Positions 5,862 through 6,087 of a stretch of DNA of 6,087 nucleotides are shown here, one piece after another. Below the pieces are notes generated by a model that saw only the letters and a program-made list of their open reading frames with translations, ran no database searches and had not been told where the DNA came from. The translations under genes were made by a program, and so were the position numbers. Origin of the DNA: Dehalococcoidia bacterium (GTDB lineage: Bacteria > Chloroflexota > Dehalococcoidia > Dehalococcoidales > Fen-1064); NCBI GenBank assembly GCA_011192055.1, contig DUES01000212.1, positions 3,399-9,485 of the forward strand, read 5' to 3'. How positions within the stretch are numbered: position 1 is the stretch's first letter; each line of letters starts with the position of its first letter.

Positions 5862-6087
5862 TTGGGAAAGACCGTACGCGCTGAAAAAACAAACTTGAAT
5901 AACCGGCCACTACAGGATATGTTTATGGCCGTACCTCCACGGTATGACCTGATTAACCTGCTTATCACGTGGGGGCGGGATGACGTGTGGCGCATGCGGG
6001 CAGCCCGTGAGTGTCTTACCTCACATCCGAAGCGACTACTCGACCTGTGCTGCGGTACCGGCAAGCTGGCAATGAAAATAGCCCGGA
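5862..6087 (+). CDS. UbiE/MenG-type quinone C-methyltransferase, 5' part
   Basis: The gene runs off the right edge; 75 codons are visible. It shows the UbiE/MenG opening block (LQDMFMAVPPRYDLIN, 17-32, matching the family's MF..IA..YD..N), the WGRDDVWR stretch (37-44), and SAM-binding motif I, LLDLCCGTG (59-67). It would methylate a prenylated (demethylmena)quinol ring using SAM, the step after the MenA-like enzyme directly upstream. The start is uncertain. TTG at 5862, 3 nt after the upstream stop, has AGGGG (5846-5850) 11 nt before it and keeps the whole conserved block. ATG at 5925 has AGGA (5914-5917) 7 nt before it but would begin inside the conserved block. ATG at 5919 has no suitably spaced site. 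I favour TTG because family members normally have residues before MF. The family is secure at domain level; exact substrate rests on context. Confidence 0.85.
   Translation, partial: MGKTVRAEKTNLNNRPLQDMFMAVPPRYDLINLLITWGRDDVWRMRAARECLTSHPKRLLDLCCGTGKLAMKIAR

Noticed and set aside
1..6087. Mobile elements, CRISPR arrays, defence or toxin-antitoxin modules
   Set aside because: No transposase, integrase, nuclease or repeat-spacer pattern was seen; the genes are housekeeping or metabolic families.

Overview
The window looks like ordinary chromosomal DNA of an anaerobic bacterium. It is moderately GC-rich, has sigma70-type promoters and AGGAGG-type ribosome binding sites, and carries only well-known families. 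The protein sequences and the run gatB, secG, SAM hydrolase, UbiA-type prenyltransferase, UbiE/MenG-type methyltransferase suggest Chloroflexota, most likely class Dehalococcoidia. That placement is a judgement from general familiarity, not a search result. I see no phage, transposon, CRISPR or toxin-antitoxin signal.

Left part (1-2250). The window opens inside a neurotransmitter:sodium symporter (NSS) family transporter on the + strand, of which transmembrane helices 3-11 are present. It converges with a minus-strand, membrane-anchored alpha/beta hydrolase of the Bem46/ABHD13-like type. The 204 bp between the two 3' ends holds an 8-bp inverted repeat and no convincing gene. Upstream of the hydrolase on the same strand is a complete tRNA-Ala(CGC) gene with an encoded CCA end.

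Middle (2251-4857). A 92-bp divergent region separates the tRNA gene from gatB. It contains a near-consensus promoter for gatB and, on the other strand, an extended -10 element for the tRNA. gatB (Asp/Glu-tRNA amidotransferase subunit B), secG (Sec translocon subunit) and a SAM hydroxide adenosyltransferase (DUF62) follow with gaps of 4 and 12 nt, so they probably form one transcript.

Right part (4858-6087). After a 95-bp gap a UbiA-family prenyltransferase starts with a perfect AGGAGG ribosome binding site. Three bases after its stop comes the start of a UbiE/MenG-type methyltransferase cut by the window edge. Together these two look like the last two steps of (mena)quinone synthesis: prenylation of the ring, then its SAM-dependent methylation. 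The SAM-hydrolysing enzyme next door is an intriguing neighbour, but a functional link is only inference. Nothing here amounts to a demonstrably new system; the findings are modest observations on gene starts, regulation and gene context.
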